64,000 bases of DNA from Pseudoneobacillus sp052180215 (GTDB lineage: Bacteria; Bacillota; Bacilli; Bacillales; Cytobacillaceae): the NCBI RefSeq assembly GCF_052180215.1, contig NZ_CP197471.1, forward strand, positions 1,770,001 to 1,834,000, given 5' to 3'. The stretch's first letter is position 1. Each line of letters begins with the position of its first letter. Both the position numbers and the translations under genes were made by a program. Under the pieces are notes generated by a model that did not search any database, was not told the origin of the DNA, and saw nothing but the letters and a program-made list of their open reading frames with translations. Shown one piece after another: positions 8,657 through 18,092 of this stretch.

Positions 8657-9286
8657 TATCTTTATTTTGATTAGTTTTCCCATTTGTTTCGTATGGATTT
8701 TTGATAAAAACAACAAAGCAAGAATGGTACCAAATGCTAAAAGAAACATATCCCACTGTGCATCCCAAATATCTCCTTGCATTCCTAGAAATTCTTTTGA
8801 GGGCATTCCTCCTCCAAATAATTTTGTTCCTGCCCATTCAATAATTTCATATAAAGCACCGATGGATAGGGTAATACAAAAGGTTATAAGAATTAACCAC
8901 TTTCCGATTGAAAGTGGGGTTAATCGTAATAATATTTCTCTAATGACAATGGCCATTAATCCTTTTAGGAAATGGCCCAATCGGTCATAGTGATTTCTTT
9001 GAAGATCAAAATGGTCCTTGATCCAATCAAATAAAGGTACTTTAGCATACGAATAATGCCCACCGATAGACATCAAAATAGTAAGAATAGTGATAATGAT
9101 ATAGGATAATGTAGTAAGACGAAATGTGGGATATATCTTAATGGCGAGAATGATAACGGCTACTGCAGGTAATACTTCCATGGACCATATTTCATAATTA
9201 ATAGGCTTAATAAAAGACCAGATAAAAAAGATCATGATTATCAATAATAAGAAGAAATGAATTATAGTTATTTTATCCTTACTCAT
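8645..9286 (-). CDS. DUF2238 (YjdF-like) membrane protein
   Basis: A 213-residue polytopic membrane protein with about six hydrophobic segments. The family hallmark DLQRNHYDRLGHFLKGL...REILLR (about residues 95-125) and the later YEIIEWAGTKLFGG...DAQWDMFLLAFG fit DUF2238/YjdF. The family has no established biochemical role. A GTG at 9295 overlaps the AGGAG ribosome binding site, so the ATG at 9286, eight bases after it, is the better start. It is a single gene between a terminator and a divergent promoter region. Confidence 0.8.
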   Translation of the reverse strand: MSKDKITIIHFFLLLIIMIFFIWSFIKPINYEIWSMEVLPAVAVIILAIKIYPTFRLTTLSYIIITILTILMSIGGHYSYAKVPLFDWIKDHFDLQRNHYDRLGHFLKGLMAIVIREILLRLTPLSIGKWLILITFCITLSIGALYEIIEWAGTKLFGGGMPSKEFLGMQGDIWDAQWDMFLLAFGTILALLFLSKIHTKQMGKLIKIKIEKK

Positions 9287-9461
9287 AGATTCCACTCCTA
9301 TTTTACTTGTATATAAGTAAGTATTAACAAACGAATAGATTTTATATGTATGAAAAGACTAGACATATGTATTCCATATCAAATTAACTAGATGGTATAA
9401 TGGTCATGTGAAGACAAACATTCAATTGGTATTGAAAAAGTTAGGAGAGTGATGGAAACTA

Positions 9462-10157
9462 GTGCGTTTAATAAAATCGATCCCGAATATGTTAACACTT
9501 GGGAATTTATATTGCGGCTTTTTATCAGTAGGATTCGCTGCCAGTGGTCAGTATCGGAATGCAGCCATCCTGATATTAATTGGGATGATGTTAGATAGTA
9601 TGGATGGCAGGGTTGCTAGAATGTTAAAAGTGAATAGTCCACTAGGGAAAGAGTTGGATTCACTTGCTGATATTGTTACGTTCGGGGTAGCACCGTCATT
9701 TTTAGTGTATTATACATACTTTTTTCAATTTGGGTTATTGGGGTTAATGGTAGCAGCTCTATTTCCTTTATTTGGGGCATACCGCTTAGCGAGGTTTAAC
9801 ATAAGCTCTGATAAAACATCATTAAATTATTTTATAGGCGTTCCAATAACGGCAGCTGGTGGTATTTTAGCTATACTAACTTTATTTGGTGGCAGTATTC
9901 CCAATATTATTACTACTGTAGTTTTTACAGGGCTTTGCTTTTTAATGGTGAGCCGTATTCGAATTCCTAGTTTTAAAGAAATTCCACTACCTAAATACGG
10001 AACTATTGTTACGATATTTTTAGGATGTCTATTGTTTGTTATTTATCGAGAGACACATGGACGGTTTCCATATTTAATTTACATAGCAACACCTCTTTAT
10101 ATTGCTTATTTACTCTATCGATTTGTGAAGGGTAAAAATAAAAAAGATATAGACTAA
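9462..10157 (+). CDS. pssA: CDP-diacylglycerol--serine O-phosphatidyltransferase
   Basis: A 231-residue membrane enzyme that makes phosphatidylserine, the precursor of phosphatidylethanolamine. The CDP-alcohol phosphotransferase signature D-G-x2-A-R-x8-G-x3-D-x3-D is present: DGRVAR (about residues 49-54), then GKELDSLAD. Five or more hydrophobic segments follow. The start is a GTG with AGGAG about 14 bases upstream, a rather long spacing. The N-terminus IPNMLTLGNLYCGFLS matches the usual family opening, so I keep it. No psd gene follows, unlike in B. subtilis. A bidirectional terminator follows the gene. Confidence 0.93.
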   Translation: MRLIKSIPNMLTLGNLYCGFLSVGFAASGQYRNAAILILIGMMLDSMDGRVARMLKVNSPLGKELDSLADIVTFGVAPSFLVYYTYFFQFGLLGLMVAALFPLFGAYRLARFNISSDKTSLNYFIGVPITAAGGILAILTLFGGSIPNIITTVVFTGLCFLMVSRIRIPSFKEIPLPKYGTIVTIFLGCLLFVIYRETHGRFPYLIYIATPLYIAYLLYRFVKGKNKKDID

Positions 10158-10160
10158 ATA

Positions 10161-10196
10161 AAAAAACAGACTTTTTTATGTAAGTCTGTTTTTTTA
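10161..10196. terminator. Bidirectional terminator between pssA and GIY-YIG gene
   Basis: Stem AAAAAACAGACTT / AAGTCTGTTTTTT between convergent genes, with A and T runs on opposite sides. Confidence 0.85.
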
Positions 10197-10204
10197 TTTG
10201 ATAT

Positions 10205-10579
10205 CTACTTATAGAATACTTTATCTGTATTGTATTTCGCTTCTAGTGTATTGATGATATAGGTTTCATAGATTTCTCGTTCCATTGGACTTTCTACATG
10301 GATAACAGCAATCTTGTATACTTCATCTCTGTAGTTTTTAATGGGAGATACCGTATCCTCAAAATGGCGTTTTACCCTAGGTCTTAGTTTTCTAGCTTTC
10401 CCTACATATAATAATTCATCATCAGCATTAAAAAACATGATGATTCCACCTTTGTCTCTAGAGATACGGTGATAATCAGTAAAGCCATAAACGCTGCTTA
10501 ATACAGATTCTACTTTTTCTCCTAATTGCTTCTTTCTCGTTAATACAACATCTGGCGTAGGTATTTCAATTTTTATCAA
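10205..10579 (-). CDS. Stand-alone GIY-YIG nuclease family protein
   Basis: About 124 residues containing a GIY-YIG-like core: GGIIMFFNADDELLYVGKARKLRPRVKRHF (about residues 44-73), where the two usual tripeptides appear as G-I-I and Y-V-G, with the conserved Arg in the following helix. Downstream, EREIYETYIINTLEAKYN supplies the catalytic Glu region. Stand-alone members of this family are poorly characterised. Start choice is uncertain: a GTG at 10588 is too close to AGGAAGTG, so I use the TTG at 10579, six bases after it. Confidence 0.8.
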   Translation of the reverse strand: MIKIEIPTPDVVLTRKKQLGEKVESVLSSVYGFTDYHRISRDKGGIIMFFNADDELLYVGKARKLRPRVKRHFEDTVSPIKNYRDEVYKIAVIHVESPMEREIYETYIINTLEAKYNTDKVFYK

Positions 10580-10694
10580 AATAATCACTTCCTATTTTTA
10601 AAAGTAACCTATGTATATATACTAATTGGAATAGTCAACATCATAGAAAATTAACCATACCATATTTCACAATGAATGAAAATATTTATCTATA

Positions 10695-12149
10695 TTAGTT
10701 CTTTCCAATGTTTAAGTTTTTAAAAACTTCACTCATCGTTTTAATCCCAAATTGAATGTCTTCCTCACTTAAATGGGAGAAGCCAAATATGACTGTTGGT
10801 TTAAGCGGAGGATTCGTAAAGTAATAATCGGACGATTGCCAAGATACCCCATTTTTTGCACATGCTTGTTCAAAAAGTAGATATTCCTCTTTAGAGTATT
10901 TCCAACTTCCGAATAAATGTAAACCTGCATTCGTATCAACCCACTCAAATGTATCCAGATTGTATTGCGATAAAGAGTCTTGAAACACTTGATATTTTTG
11001 GGAATAATTTCGTTTCATTCTTCTAAGGTGCTGTTCTAGTTTCCCGGTTTTGATAAAAATAGCAGCTGCCATTTGTTCAATAATAGAAGTGGTGTATTCA
11101 CCATACAAATTACGCGCTTTTAAAAAAGTAGGAATCAGATCCTGTGGAAGGATGGCATAGCCAATTCTAAGTGCTGGCAGGATATTTTTTGCAAAAGTTC
11201 CTAAGTATACAACGCGGTCTTCAAAATCTAATACCTTTAATGGCTCAATCGGTCTACCTTTTCTTTGAAATTCACTATCATAATCATCCTCAATAATAAT
11301 CGCATTATGTTCTTTTGCCCACTGAAGCAGCTTTAGTCGTTCCTCCAATCTCATTACTCTTCCGGTAGGAAATTGATGACTTGGGGTTACATAAATTAAC
11401 CGGCTATCCCAATTAGAAACCTCAAATCCATTGGGTTCAACTGGAGCATGAATTAATGTGGCACCTGCTGTTGTAAAATTCGCTTGAATAGATTGAAAGG
11501 AGGGTTCTTCTACGACTACTTGATCACCTTTATTTATTAATAGATGAGACAATATCCCGATTCCCTGCATAACACCATTAATAATAACAATATTTTGGGG
11601 ATTTACATTCATACCACGTGTTCGATGAAGGAAAGCTGCAATAGCTTCTCTAAGTGGGATAAGACCCTGGAGATCATAATCATCGACATCAGCTAAAAAG
11701 TTTAATTCCCTTGTTGCTTGGTAAAGAGTCTTTTTCCAATCATCTATAGGAAAATGACGTAAATTTGGTGCAAAACCTGCACCGTTAAAATTGATTTTTC
11801 CTTTTTGGGTCTTGGACTGCTCTTTTGTTGGGATTCTCATGGCCCAATCCGATAATTGAATACTTTTATTAGACCTTTCCATTAATCGAAGCTTTTGTGG
11901 AGAATAAGCAACAAACGTTCCACTACCTTCTAATGTGGACACATATCCGTCTGCATAAAGCATTTCGTAAACTTGTTTGATGGTATTACGATTCACCCCG
12001 TATTTAGCAGCCATTTCCCGACTAGAAGGTAATCGAGTGCCCACCTCAACTCTACCTTCTAAGATGATTTCTTTAAGAAATTGATAGATTGCTTGATATT
12101 TATAACTATAGTTTTTGTTATTCAAATCTAATGTGTAAAAAAGATCCAT
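10695..12149 (-). CDS. MocR-type regulator (GntR HTH fused to class I aminotransferase domain)
   Basis: About 484 residues. A GntR winged helix (residues about 10-80, LPSSREMAAKYGVNRNTIKQVYEMLYADGYV) is fused to a fold type I aminotransferase-like domain. The PLP lysine lies in GTFAKNILPALRIGY and the Asp ring contact in IIIEDDYDSEF, so it probably binds PLP. Such proteins use PLP or an amine as a signal; PdxR and GabR are the characterised relatives. It faces the DJ-1 family gene across about 120 bases and is the obvious candidate regulator of it and of itself. ATGs at 12158 and 12149 are both possible; AAAGAG spacing favours 12149. Confidence 0.88.
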   Translation of the reverse strand: MDLFYTLDLNNKNYSYKYQAIYQFLKEIILEGRVEVGTRLPSSREMAAKYGVNRNTIKQVYEMLYADGYVSTLEGSGTFVAYSPQKLRLMERSNKSIQLSDWAMRIPTKEQSKTQKGKINFNGAGFAPNLRHFPIDDWKKTLYQATRELNFLADVDDYDLQGLIPLREAIAAFLHRTRGMNVNPQNIVIINGVMQGIGILSHLLINKGDQVVVEEPSFQSIQANFTTAGATLIHAPVEPNGFEVSNWDSRLIYVTPSHQFPTGRVMRLEERLKLLQWAKEHNAIIIEDDYDSEFQRKGRPIEPLKVLDFEDRVVYLGTFAKNILPALRIGYAILPQDLIPTFLKARNLYGEYTTSIIEQMAAAIFIKTGKLEQHLRRMKRNYSQKYQVFQDSLSQYNLDTFEWVDTNAGLHLFGSWKYSKEEYLLFEQACAKNGVSWQSSDYYFTNPPLKPTVIFGFSHLSEEDIQFGIKTMSEVFKNLNIGKN

Positions 12150-12268
12150 ACTCACCATCTCTTTAATAAAAATTGGACTAGTTAAATTATACCAAATTGG
12201 GTCTTTTTTGGTACCCGAAAATTATTTACACTATGGTAGAAAATAAATAATCGATAGGGGAACTAAAA

Positions 12269-12838
12269 ATGAAAATTTATATATTAATTTACGATGAGTA
12301 TGCACACTTCGAAGCTGATTTAGTAGGTTGGTTAAAGGGACGTTCAGATGAAATCGTTACCGTTTCATTAGGACAAGATGAAGTACAAAGTGCTGAAGGT
12401 TTTATCATGAAACCACATGTTAAAATTGACCAAGTGGATGTGAACGATGTTGATGTGATGGTTGTTCCAGGTGGAAACGCACCATCAATCTTAGGAAATG
12501 AAAAATTACAACATCTATTGCAGCAATTAAATACGCAAAATAAGTTAATTGGTGCCATCTGTTATGGTCCATTATTATTAGCTGATGCGGGTATATTACA
12601 AGATAAAGAATTTACTACTTCCGTTACAACCGATCTAGAATTGTTTGATGCTTTTACTAGAGAAAAATTTGTAAATGAAGGTGTCGTAGTTGACGGTAAT
12701 ATTGTAACGGCAAAGGGTGAGGATTATGTGGACTTTGCCTTAACCATTTGTAAAATGGCATCCATATCAAATGAAAATGCCTTAGGTTACTGGGCAAATT
12801 TTTTCAGAAGTAAAAAGGAAATGGTGAAACAAGGGTGA
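12269..12838 (+). CDS. DJ-1/PfpI family protein
   Basis: A 189-residue member of the type 1 glutamine amidotransferase-like superfamily. The nucleophile elbow is GAICYGPLLLAD with Cys98, and the strand before it is DVMVVPGGNAP. The residue after Cys is Tyr where chaperone/protease-type members often have His, so activity cannot be inferred. Family members act as glyoxalases, chaperones or amidases. AGGGGAAC precedes the ATG. Divergent from the MocR regulator, which suggests control by a PLP-linked or amine signal. Confidence 0.85.
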   Translation: MKIYILIYDEYAHFEADLVGWLKGRSDEIVTVSLGQDEVQSAEGFIMKPHVKIDQVDVNDVDVMVVPGGNAPSILGNEKLQHLLQQLNTQNKLIGAICYGPLLLADAGILQDKEFTTSVTTDLELFDAFTREKFVNEGVVVDGNIVTAKGEDYVDFALTICKMASISNENALGYWANFFRSKKEMVKQG

Positions 12839-12850
12839 ATGTAAATAAAG

Positions 12851-12890
12851 AGGATACATAGTTTAAAAAATCACTATGTATCCTTTTTTT
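12851..12890. terminator. Terminator between DJ-1 gene and fumC
   Basis: A 12-bp stem AGGATACATAGT / ACTATGTATCCT is followed by T7, between convergent genes. Confidence 0.9.
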
Positions 12891-12901
12891 CGTAAATAGA
12901 T

Positions 12902-14290
12902 CTATTCTTTTGGCTTTATCATTTCCTCAGGTTTGACGAATGTATTAAATTCTTGTTCGGTTAATATGCCCAACTGAATGGCCGATTCTTTTAAGGACAA
13001 GCCGTGTTTATGTGCATATTTAGCTATGGATGCTGCTTTTTCATATCCAATATGTGGATTAAGGGCTGTAACAAGCATAAGAGATTCATTTACATATTTT
13101 GTAATGATAGGGACATTTGCCTCAATCCCTATAGCGCAATGCTCATTAAAGGATTGAATACCATCAGCTAATAGGCGGACGGATTGTAAAAAATTATAGA
13201 TAATAACTGGTTTAAATACATTCAATTCAAAGTTCCCCTGACTGGCAGCAAATCCAATGGATGTATCATTACCCATTACTTGCACGGCAATCATCGTTAA
13301 TGCTTCACTTTGAGTAGGGTTAACTTTCCCAGGCATAATCGAGCTTCCGGGTTCATTCTCTGGAATAGTAATTTCACCTATACCGCAACGTGGACCACTA
13401 GCTAACCACCTTACATCATTAGCGATTTTCATTAAATCAGCTGCTAATGCCTTCAATGCACCATGAGTATAAACAGTCTCATCATGACTAGTTAATGCAT
13501 GAAATTTATTTTCGGATGAAGAGAAGGATAGTTTTGTAAAACGAGATATTTCATCAGCTACCATTTCCCCGAATTTAGGATGGGCGTTCAAGCCTGTTCC
13601 AACCGCGGTGCCGCCTATAGCTAATGCCTGCATTTTTAGGATGGATTCTTGAATCATTTCTTTTGAACGCGCTAACATATGTACCCACCCACTAATTTCT
13701 TGTCCTAATGTTAGTGGTGTTGCATCCTGCAAATGAGTTCTGCCTATCTTTACAATTTGGGAAAATTCTTGTGATTTCGATTGTAAAGTGGCGTGCAGTT
13801 GATCGATTGCTTGTATTAGCGATTCCATAACAGCTTTAACACCAGCAATATGCATGGCTGTTGGAAAGGTATCATTGGAGCTTTGGCCCATATTTACATC
13901 ATCATTGGGATGGATTTTCTCATCCATTCCATTTTCTTTTAACCAACTATTACCGCGATAGGCAATAACCTCATTTACATTCATATTACTTTGTGTACCG
14001 CTCCCGGTTTGCCAAACCACAAGCGGAAAATGGTCATCAAGTTTTCCTGCTAGGATTTCATCACATGCCAATAGAATGGCTTTTAATTTATGTTCATTTA
14101 GTTTACCTAGCTTCTCATTTACTATAGCAGCACTTCTTTTTAAAATAGCAAATGCATAGATAATTTCCTTCGGCATCTGCTCCGTTCCAATTTTGAAATT
14201 TTTTTTACTTCGCTGGGTTTGAGCCCCCCAATATCGATTTGCAGGCACTTTTATTTCACCCATGGTGTCTTTTTCTATACGATAATCCAT
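12902..14290 (-). CDS. fumC: Class II fumarate hydratase
   Basis: A 462-residue class II fumarase that interconverts fumarate and malate in the TCA cycle without an iron-sulfur cluster. Key segments are GSGTQSNMNVNEVIA, QSSNDTFPTAMHIA, KIGRTHLQDATPLTLGQE, and the superfamily signature GSSIMPGKVNPTQSE, which carries the catalytic Ser loop. An in-frame GTG at 14299 is the end of GAGGTG, the ribosome binding site for the ATG at 14290. Aspartase is the main alternative, but the sequence order and length fit FumC. Single gene. Confidence 0.95.
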   Translation of the reverse strand: MDYRIEKDTMGEIKVPANRYWGAQTQRSKKNFKIGTEQMPKEIIYAFAILKRSAAIVNEKLGKLNEHKLKAILLACDEILAGKLDDHFPLVVWQTGSGTQSNMNVNEVIAYRGNSWLKENGMDEKIHPNDDVNMGQSSNDTFPTAMHIAGVKAVMESLIQAIDQLHATLQSKSQEFSQIVKIGRTHLQDATPLTLGQEISGWVHMLARSKEMIQESILKMQALAIGGTAVGTGLNAHPKFGEMVADEISRFTKLSFSSSENKFHALTSHDETVYTHGALKALAADLMKIANDVRWLASGPRCGIGEITIPENEPGSSIMPGKVNPTQSEALTMIAVQVMGNDTSIGFAASQGNFELNVFKPVIIYNFLQSVRLLADGIQSFNEHCAIGIEANVPIITKYVNESLMLVTALNPHIGYEKAASIAKYAHKHGLSLKESAIQLGILTEQEFNTFVKPEEMIKPKE

Positions 14291-14445
14291 TTTTTTCACC
14301 TCATCTTAGTTTATGAAATGAAGCCTAATTTATAATATGGTTTTGAACTACTAAGACTATTCTCTTTTTTATAATAAATCCCCTGTTTTATAGGAAATCT
14401 ATGGTAAAATAGCGGCAAACCATTAAAATCGACGAGGAACAAAAG

Positions 14446-15540
14446 ATGAGATTACTATTTTTAGAGGGGCTTCCTGGAACAGGAAAGTCAACCAATTCAA
14501 GAATGATTATGTCACAATTGGAAGCAATGGGGAGAAGAGTAAGATGGATCCATGAAGTAGCACGCCCCCATCCAACTTTATTTTTTGAAGAAGCTTGTTT
14601 ACGAATTGAGGAATATCATCGTTTTCTACTAAAGTACCCAGATGCTGAGAAAATACTCGATAAAGTAAAAATTAAAAGAGGAAATACAGTAAGTATTGAT
14701 CTTTTGGAACTGAAATGGAAATTTATGGATGGATTGGATTCAACCATTTTTGAGGAACTGGAAACTTTCAATGTCTGGAATTTTCCGCTTGAAAAATATA
14801 TGGAAGTTGCATTGGAAAAATGGGAGTTTTTTATCAATTACGTGAAGCAGGAACCAGGAGTAACGTTTATTTTAGATAGCAGTATATTTCAATTTCAGAT
14901 ATACACCTTTCTTGAAAAAAATACACCTATTGATAAACTTAAAGAATTTATCAACAAGCTAGTATCAATCGTTACAGATCTCGATCCTAGTTTTATCTAT
15001 TTAACTAGAGAAAATGTAGAAAATTCGATTGCCTTTTTGGAAAATAGAAGAGGGATTCAATTTTTAGAGGGGATATGGGCAAGAGATTGCCAACAACCAT
15101 ATTATCAAGATAAACCAAAAGGGGCAGAAGGATACCGTGAATTTTTAAGAGATTATCACCATACAGCCAATCAGCTTTTTAATATGGTTCCCTTTAATAA
15201 GATCGCTATCGATATAACGAATGAAGATTGGATAATGTATAATACTAGAATCCGAGAATTCTTATGTATGAAAGAACATAAGGTTCCTAAGCCATTACGT
15301 AATTTCAATGGAATATATGTGAATAAAGAATTAGGTCTCCATATGGAGGTTAGAGGAGATTTTATGATTGATCCGGATGGTTCTTCTAAAAAAATTTATT
15401 CTAGATCAGGAAATGAGTATTATGTTGAAGATTTACCAGTTATCTTACATTTCGGTGATGAGGGGAAATTAACAATACTAGGTGAACAATTAATAGCTCG
15501 TTGGACAACCTATGGTACGGAGTACAGGAAAATACGGTAG
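14446..15540 (+). CDS. P-loop NTPase/kinase-like protein of unknown function
   Basis: A 364-residue soluble protein. It opens directly with a Walker A motif, GLPGTGKST (residues 8-16). A likely Walker B-type strand follows at TFILDSSIFQFQIYTFL (about 142-158), then SFIYLTRENVENSIAFLENRRG, which looks like the nucleoside/thymidylate kinase layout with a lid region. The C-terminal 80 residues look like a small beta domain (LHMEVRGDFMIDPDG...). No substrate can be named. GAGGAAC precedes the ATG. It reads toward the MATE gene, with a weak hairpin (15559-15590) between. Confidence 0.6.
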   Translation: MRLLFLEGLPGTGKSTNSRMIMSQLEAMGRRVRWIHEVARPHPTLFFEEACLRIEEYHRFLLKYPDAEKILDKVKIKRGNTVSIDLLELKWKFMDGLDSTIFEELETFNVWNFPLEKYMEVALEKWEFFINYVKQEPGVTFILDSSIFQFQIYTFLEKNTPIDKLKEFINKLVSIVTDLDPSFIYLTRENVENSIAFLENRRGIQFLEGIWARDCQQPYYQDKPKGAEGYREFLRDYHHTANQLFNMVPFNKIAIDITNEDWIMYNTRIREFLCMKEHKVPKPLRNFNGIYVNKELGLHMEVRGDFMIDPDGSSKKIYSRSGNEYYVEDLPVILHFGDEGKLTILGEQLIARWTTYGTEYRKIR

Positions 15541-15674
15541 CCCTATGTTGAATAATAGACCTATTCGAATAGAAGGGGTCTTATTTAATTTTATACTCGA
15601 AATAAAATTAGGGATTTTTTTGACAATATCGAATATAATTAATCTTGCTATTCCAAACTCAAGGAGAAACATCA

Positions 15675-17045
15675 ATGAAACAAACATTTACAATGAAAGA
15701 AAAGACAAAGCAATTATTAATCATGCTCATTCCGATATTAATTACCCAACTCGGAATGTTTTCGATGGTATTCTTTAGCACCATTATGTCCGGAAAATAT
15801 GATCCCTCCAGTCTAGCGGGAGTTGCGATTGGAGCTGCCATTTGGAATCCGGTTTTTACCGGCTTAAGCGGTATTCTTTTGGCTGTCTCTCCTATTGCTG
15901 CACAACGGTTTGGCGAAAAGAAATCAGATGAAGTATCTTCCGTATTGACCCATGGCATCTATCTGGCTTTGATGATTGCTTTATTGGTGATGGTTGTTGG
16001 ATATTTTGCGATAAATCCTATTCTTGATCGAATGAATTTACCAACGGTTGTAGAGAACACCGCACACCATTATTTAATTGGTGTCGGGTTAGGGATTATT
16101 CCGTTATTCCTATTTAATGTTCTAAGGTCATTTATCTATGCATTAGGAAAGACACGTGTGGTCATGGTGATTCTTCTGTTATCATTGCCTGTTAATTTAA
16201 TAAGTAACTATCTTCTGATTTTTGGGAATTTTGGTTTTCCTGAGTTAGGGGGAGCAGGTGCAGGTTATGCGACAGCTATTACTTATTGGGTAATGGCAGG
16301 GGCCACGGCATTTATTATTAAAACAAAAGAACCTTTTTCATCCTATGTGTCTCTTGCCTATTTTAAAAAGTGGTCCTTAGAAAAGTGTATGGAGATATTA
16401 AAAATTGGCGTGCCAATGGGACTGTCCATCTTTTTTGAAACGAGTATGTTTGCAGTAGTGACCATTTTGATTAGTAAGTTTAATGTCACAACTATTGCAG
16501 CTTATCAGTCAGCATTAAATATTGTTGCCTTCCTTTATATGATTCCGATGGGAATTTCGATGACTCAAACCGTACTTGTCGGATTTGAAGTGGGAGCAAA
16601 ACGCTATAAAGATGCAAAAGAGTACAGCTGGTTAGGTATTTATTTGTCTGTTATTATTGCGGTAATTACGGGATTATTAGTTGTTTTATTCCGTCATGAA
16701 GTAGCAGGATTTTACTCGAATGAAGCAGCCGTTATCAATTTAACCGCACAATTTTTAATCTATGCTTTATTTTTCCAAATTTCGGATGCCATTCAAGCAA
16801 CTGCGCTGGCCGCTTTACGTGGATATAAAGACGTAAATATTGCCTTTATCATGACACTTATCGCTTATTGGCTGATTTGTTTACCAGTAGGGTATTTTTT
16901 AGCTCATTATACTAGCTTAGGGGCAAGAGGATATTGGATTGGTTTAACATTAGGTCTACTTGCTGCAGGTATATGCTTATCTATAAGACTAATTTATATC
17001 CAGAAAAACAAATTTGTTAGTACTCACCTAAAAGAAGTAGTATAA
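15675..17045 (+). CDS. MATE family efflux transporter
   Basis: A 456-residue, 12-helix multidrug/toxin extrusion protein, expected to export cationic compounds using a Na+ or H+ gradient. MATE features include the N-terminal LIPILITQLGMFSMVFFSTIMSGKY, the GVAIGAAIWNPVFTGLSGIL helix pair, and the duplicated six-helix halves. The in-frame upstream extension from 15645 is rejected: AAGGAGA ends nine bases before the ATG at 15675. It resembles B. subtilis NorM-type pumps, but substrate is unknown. Confidence 0.92.
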   Translation: MKQTFTMKEKTKQLLIMLIPILITQLGMFSMVFFSTIMSGKYDPSSLAGVAIGAAIWNPVFTGLSGILLAVSPIAAQRFGEKKSDEVSSVLTHGIYLALMIALLVMVVGYFAINPILDRMNLPTVVENTAHHYLIGVGLGIIPLFLFNVLRSFIYALGKTRVVMVILLLSLPVNLISNYLLIFGNFGFPELGGAGAGYATAITYWVMAGATAFIIKTKEPFSSYVSLAYFKKWSLEKCMEILKIGVPMGLSIFFETSMFAVVTILISKFNVTTIAAYQSALNIVAFLYMIPMGISMTQTVLVGFEVGAKRYKDAKEYSWLGIYLSVIIAVITGLLVVLFRHEVAGFYSNEAAVINLTAQFLIYALFFQISDAIQATALAALRGYKDVNIAFIMTLIAYWLICLPVGYFLAHYTSLGARGYWIGLTLGLLAAGICLSIRLIYIQKNKFVSTHLKEVV

Positions 17046-17058
17046 AATTTGAAACATT

Positions 17059-17092
17059 ACACTCCTTGGAACCGTCTAAGGAGTGTTTTTAC
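17059..17092 (+). terminator. Terminator after the MATE gene
   Basis: Stem ACACTCCTT / AAGGAGTGT is followed by T5. Confidence 0.8.
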
Positions 17093-17172
17093 TATGAAAA
17101 AAGGAATTGTATCTTTTTTGAAGAATTAGTAGATTAACTTATTTTGGAAAATTATATAGAAGGTGAGAACAA

Positions 17173-17673
17173 ATGAAAATAAGAGAAATTAGCATAGATG
17201 ATGCTGAAAAAATGGTTTTATTAATGAAACAAGTAGAGAAAGAAGCAGAATATATGCTCTTTGAACCGGGAGAAAGAACGATTACAGCTGAACAACAAAT
17301 GAAAACCATTGAGAGTATGAAAAAAGAGGGCAGTAATTCAACGATACTTGTAGCTGAAGATCATGAAAATTTAATAGGCTTTCTATTTGTAATAGGGAAT
17401 AATATCAGAAGAACAAGCCACCAAGTCTATTTAGTGGTTGGTATTCTAGAAGAATACAGAGGTAAGGGAGTAGGAACAAAGCTGTTCACGCAGTTGGATC
17501 AATGGGCACAAGAACATCATATTCATAGACTTGAACTAACCGTAGTAACGAAAAATGAAGCAGGAGTCGCTTTATATAAAAAAATGGGCTTCGAAATTGA
17601 GGGTGTAAAAAGGGATTCTATTAAATTAAACGGGGAATACGCTGACCAGTATTATATGGCAAAGTTAGTATAA
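17173..17673 (+). CDS. GNAT family N-acetyltransferase
   Basis: A 166-residue GNAT enzyme. The acetyl-CoA pyrophosphate loop is visible as VVGILEEYRGKGVGTKLFTQL (R/Q-x-x-G-x-G pattern: Y-R-G-K-G-V-G). The C-terminal NEAGVALYKKMGFEIEGV is the family's closing motif, and KLNGEYADQYYMAKL resembles RimI/PhnO-like small-molecule acetyltransferases. AAGGTGAG lies seven bases before the ATG. Substrate unknown. The 41-bp tandem repeat array lies just downstream. Confidence 0.9.
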   Translation: MKIREISIDDAEKMVLLMKQVEKEAEYMLFEPGERTITAEQQMKTIESMKKEGSNSTILVAEDHENLIGFLFVIGNNIRRTSHQVYLVVGILEEYRGKGVGTKLFTQLDQWAQEHHIHRLELTVVTKNEAGVALYKKMGFEIEGVKRDSIKLNGEYADQYYMAKLV

Positions 17674-17769
17674 AAGTCGTCCTTTTTATATGATTTTTGT
17701 TATGTTTTTTTGTGTTTTGAATCAAAAAGTATTAAAAATAGGTGAAAAATTTATACGATATATAGAAAT

Positions 17770-18015
17770 AAGCTTGAGTTTTGAAATAAAAGAATCGACT
17801 TCTGAAGAGATATGCTTGAGTTTTAAAAAATATGCTCGACTTTTGAAGAGATATGCTTGAGTTTTAAAAAATATGCTCGACTTTTGAAGGGATATGCTTG
17901 AGTTTTAAAAAATATGCTCGACTTTTGAAGAGATATGCTTGAGTTTTAAAAAATATGCTCGACTTTTGAAGGGATATGCTTGAGTTTAAAAATAAATGCT
18001 CGACTTCGGAAGGGA
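17770..18015. repeat. Tandem array, about six copies of a 41-bp unit
   Basis: TATGCTTGAG recurs at 17811, 17852, 17893, 17934 and 17975, exactly 41 bases apart, with a diverged copy 40 bases before the first. Each unit holds two related half-units, TATGCTTGAGTTTTAAAA and TATGCTCGACTTTTGAA, so the half-unit alternates between TTGAG and TCGAC forms. The unit differs only at few bases (AGAGAT/AGGGAT). The same half-unit occurs in the opposite orientation at 29646-29733. No coding potential is credible. Confidence 0.9.
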
Positions 18016-18092
18016 TATGTTTGTTCTTCGTTCCAAGAAAGATATTTAAGTTTGTGTTATATACCTTAAGTAATAAATAGGGGAGATTGTTC

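Noticed and set aside
15559..15590. Hairpin between the P-loop protein and MATE genes
   Set aside because: The stem is short and imperfect and the T run weak, so it is not listed as a terminator.
17770..18015. CRISPR array
   Set aside because: The 41-bp unit repeats end to end with no unique spacers, and there are no cas genes.
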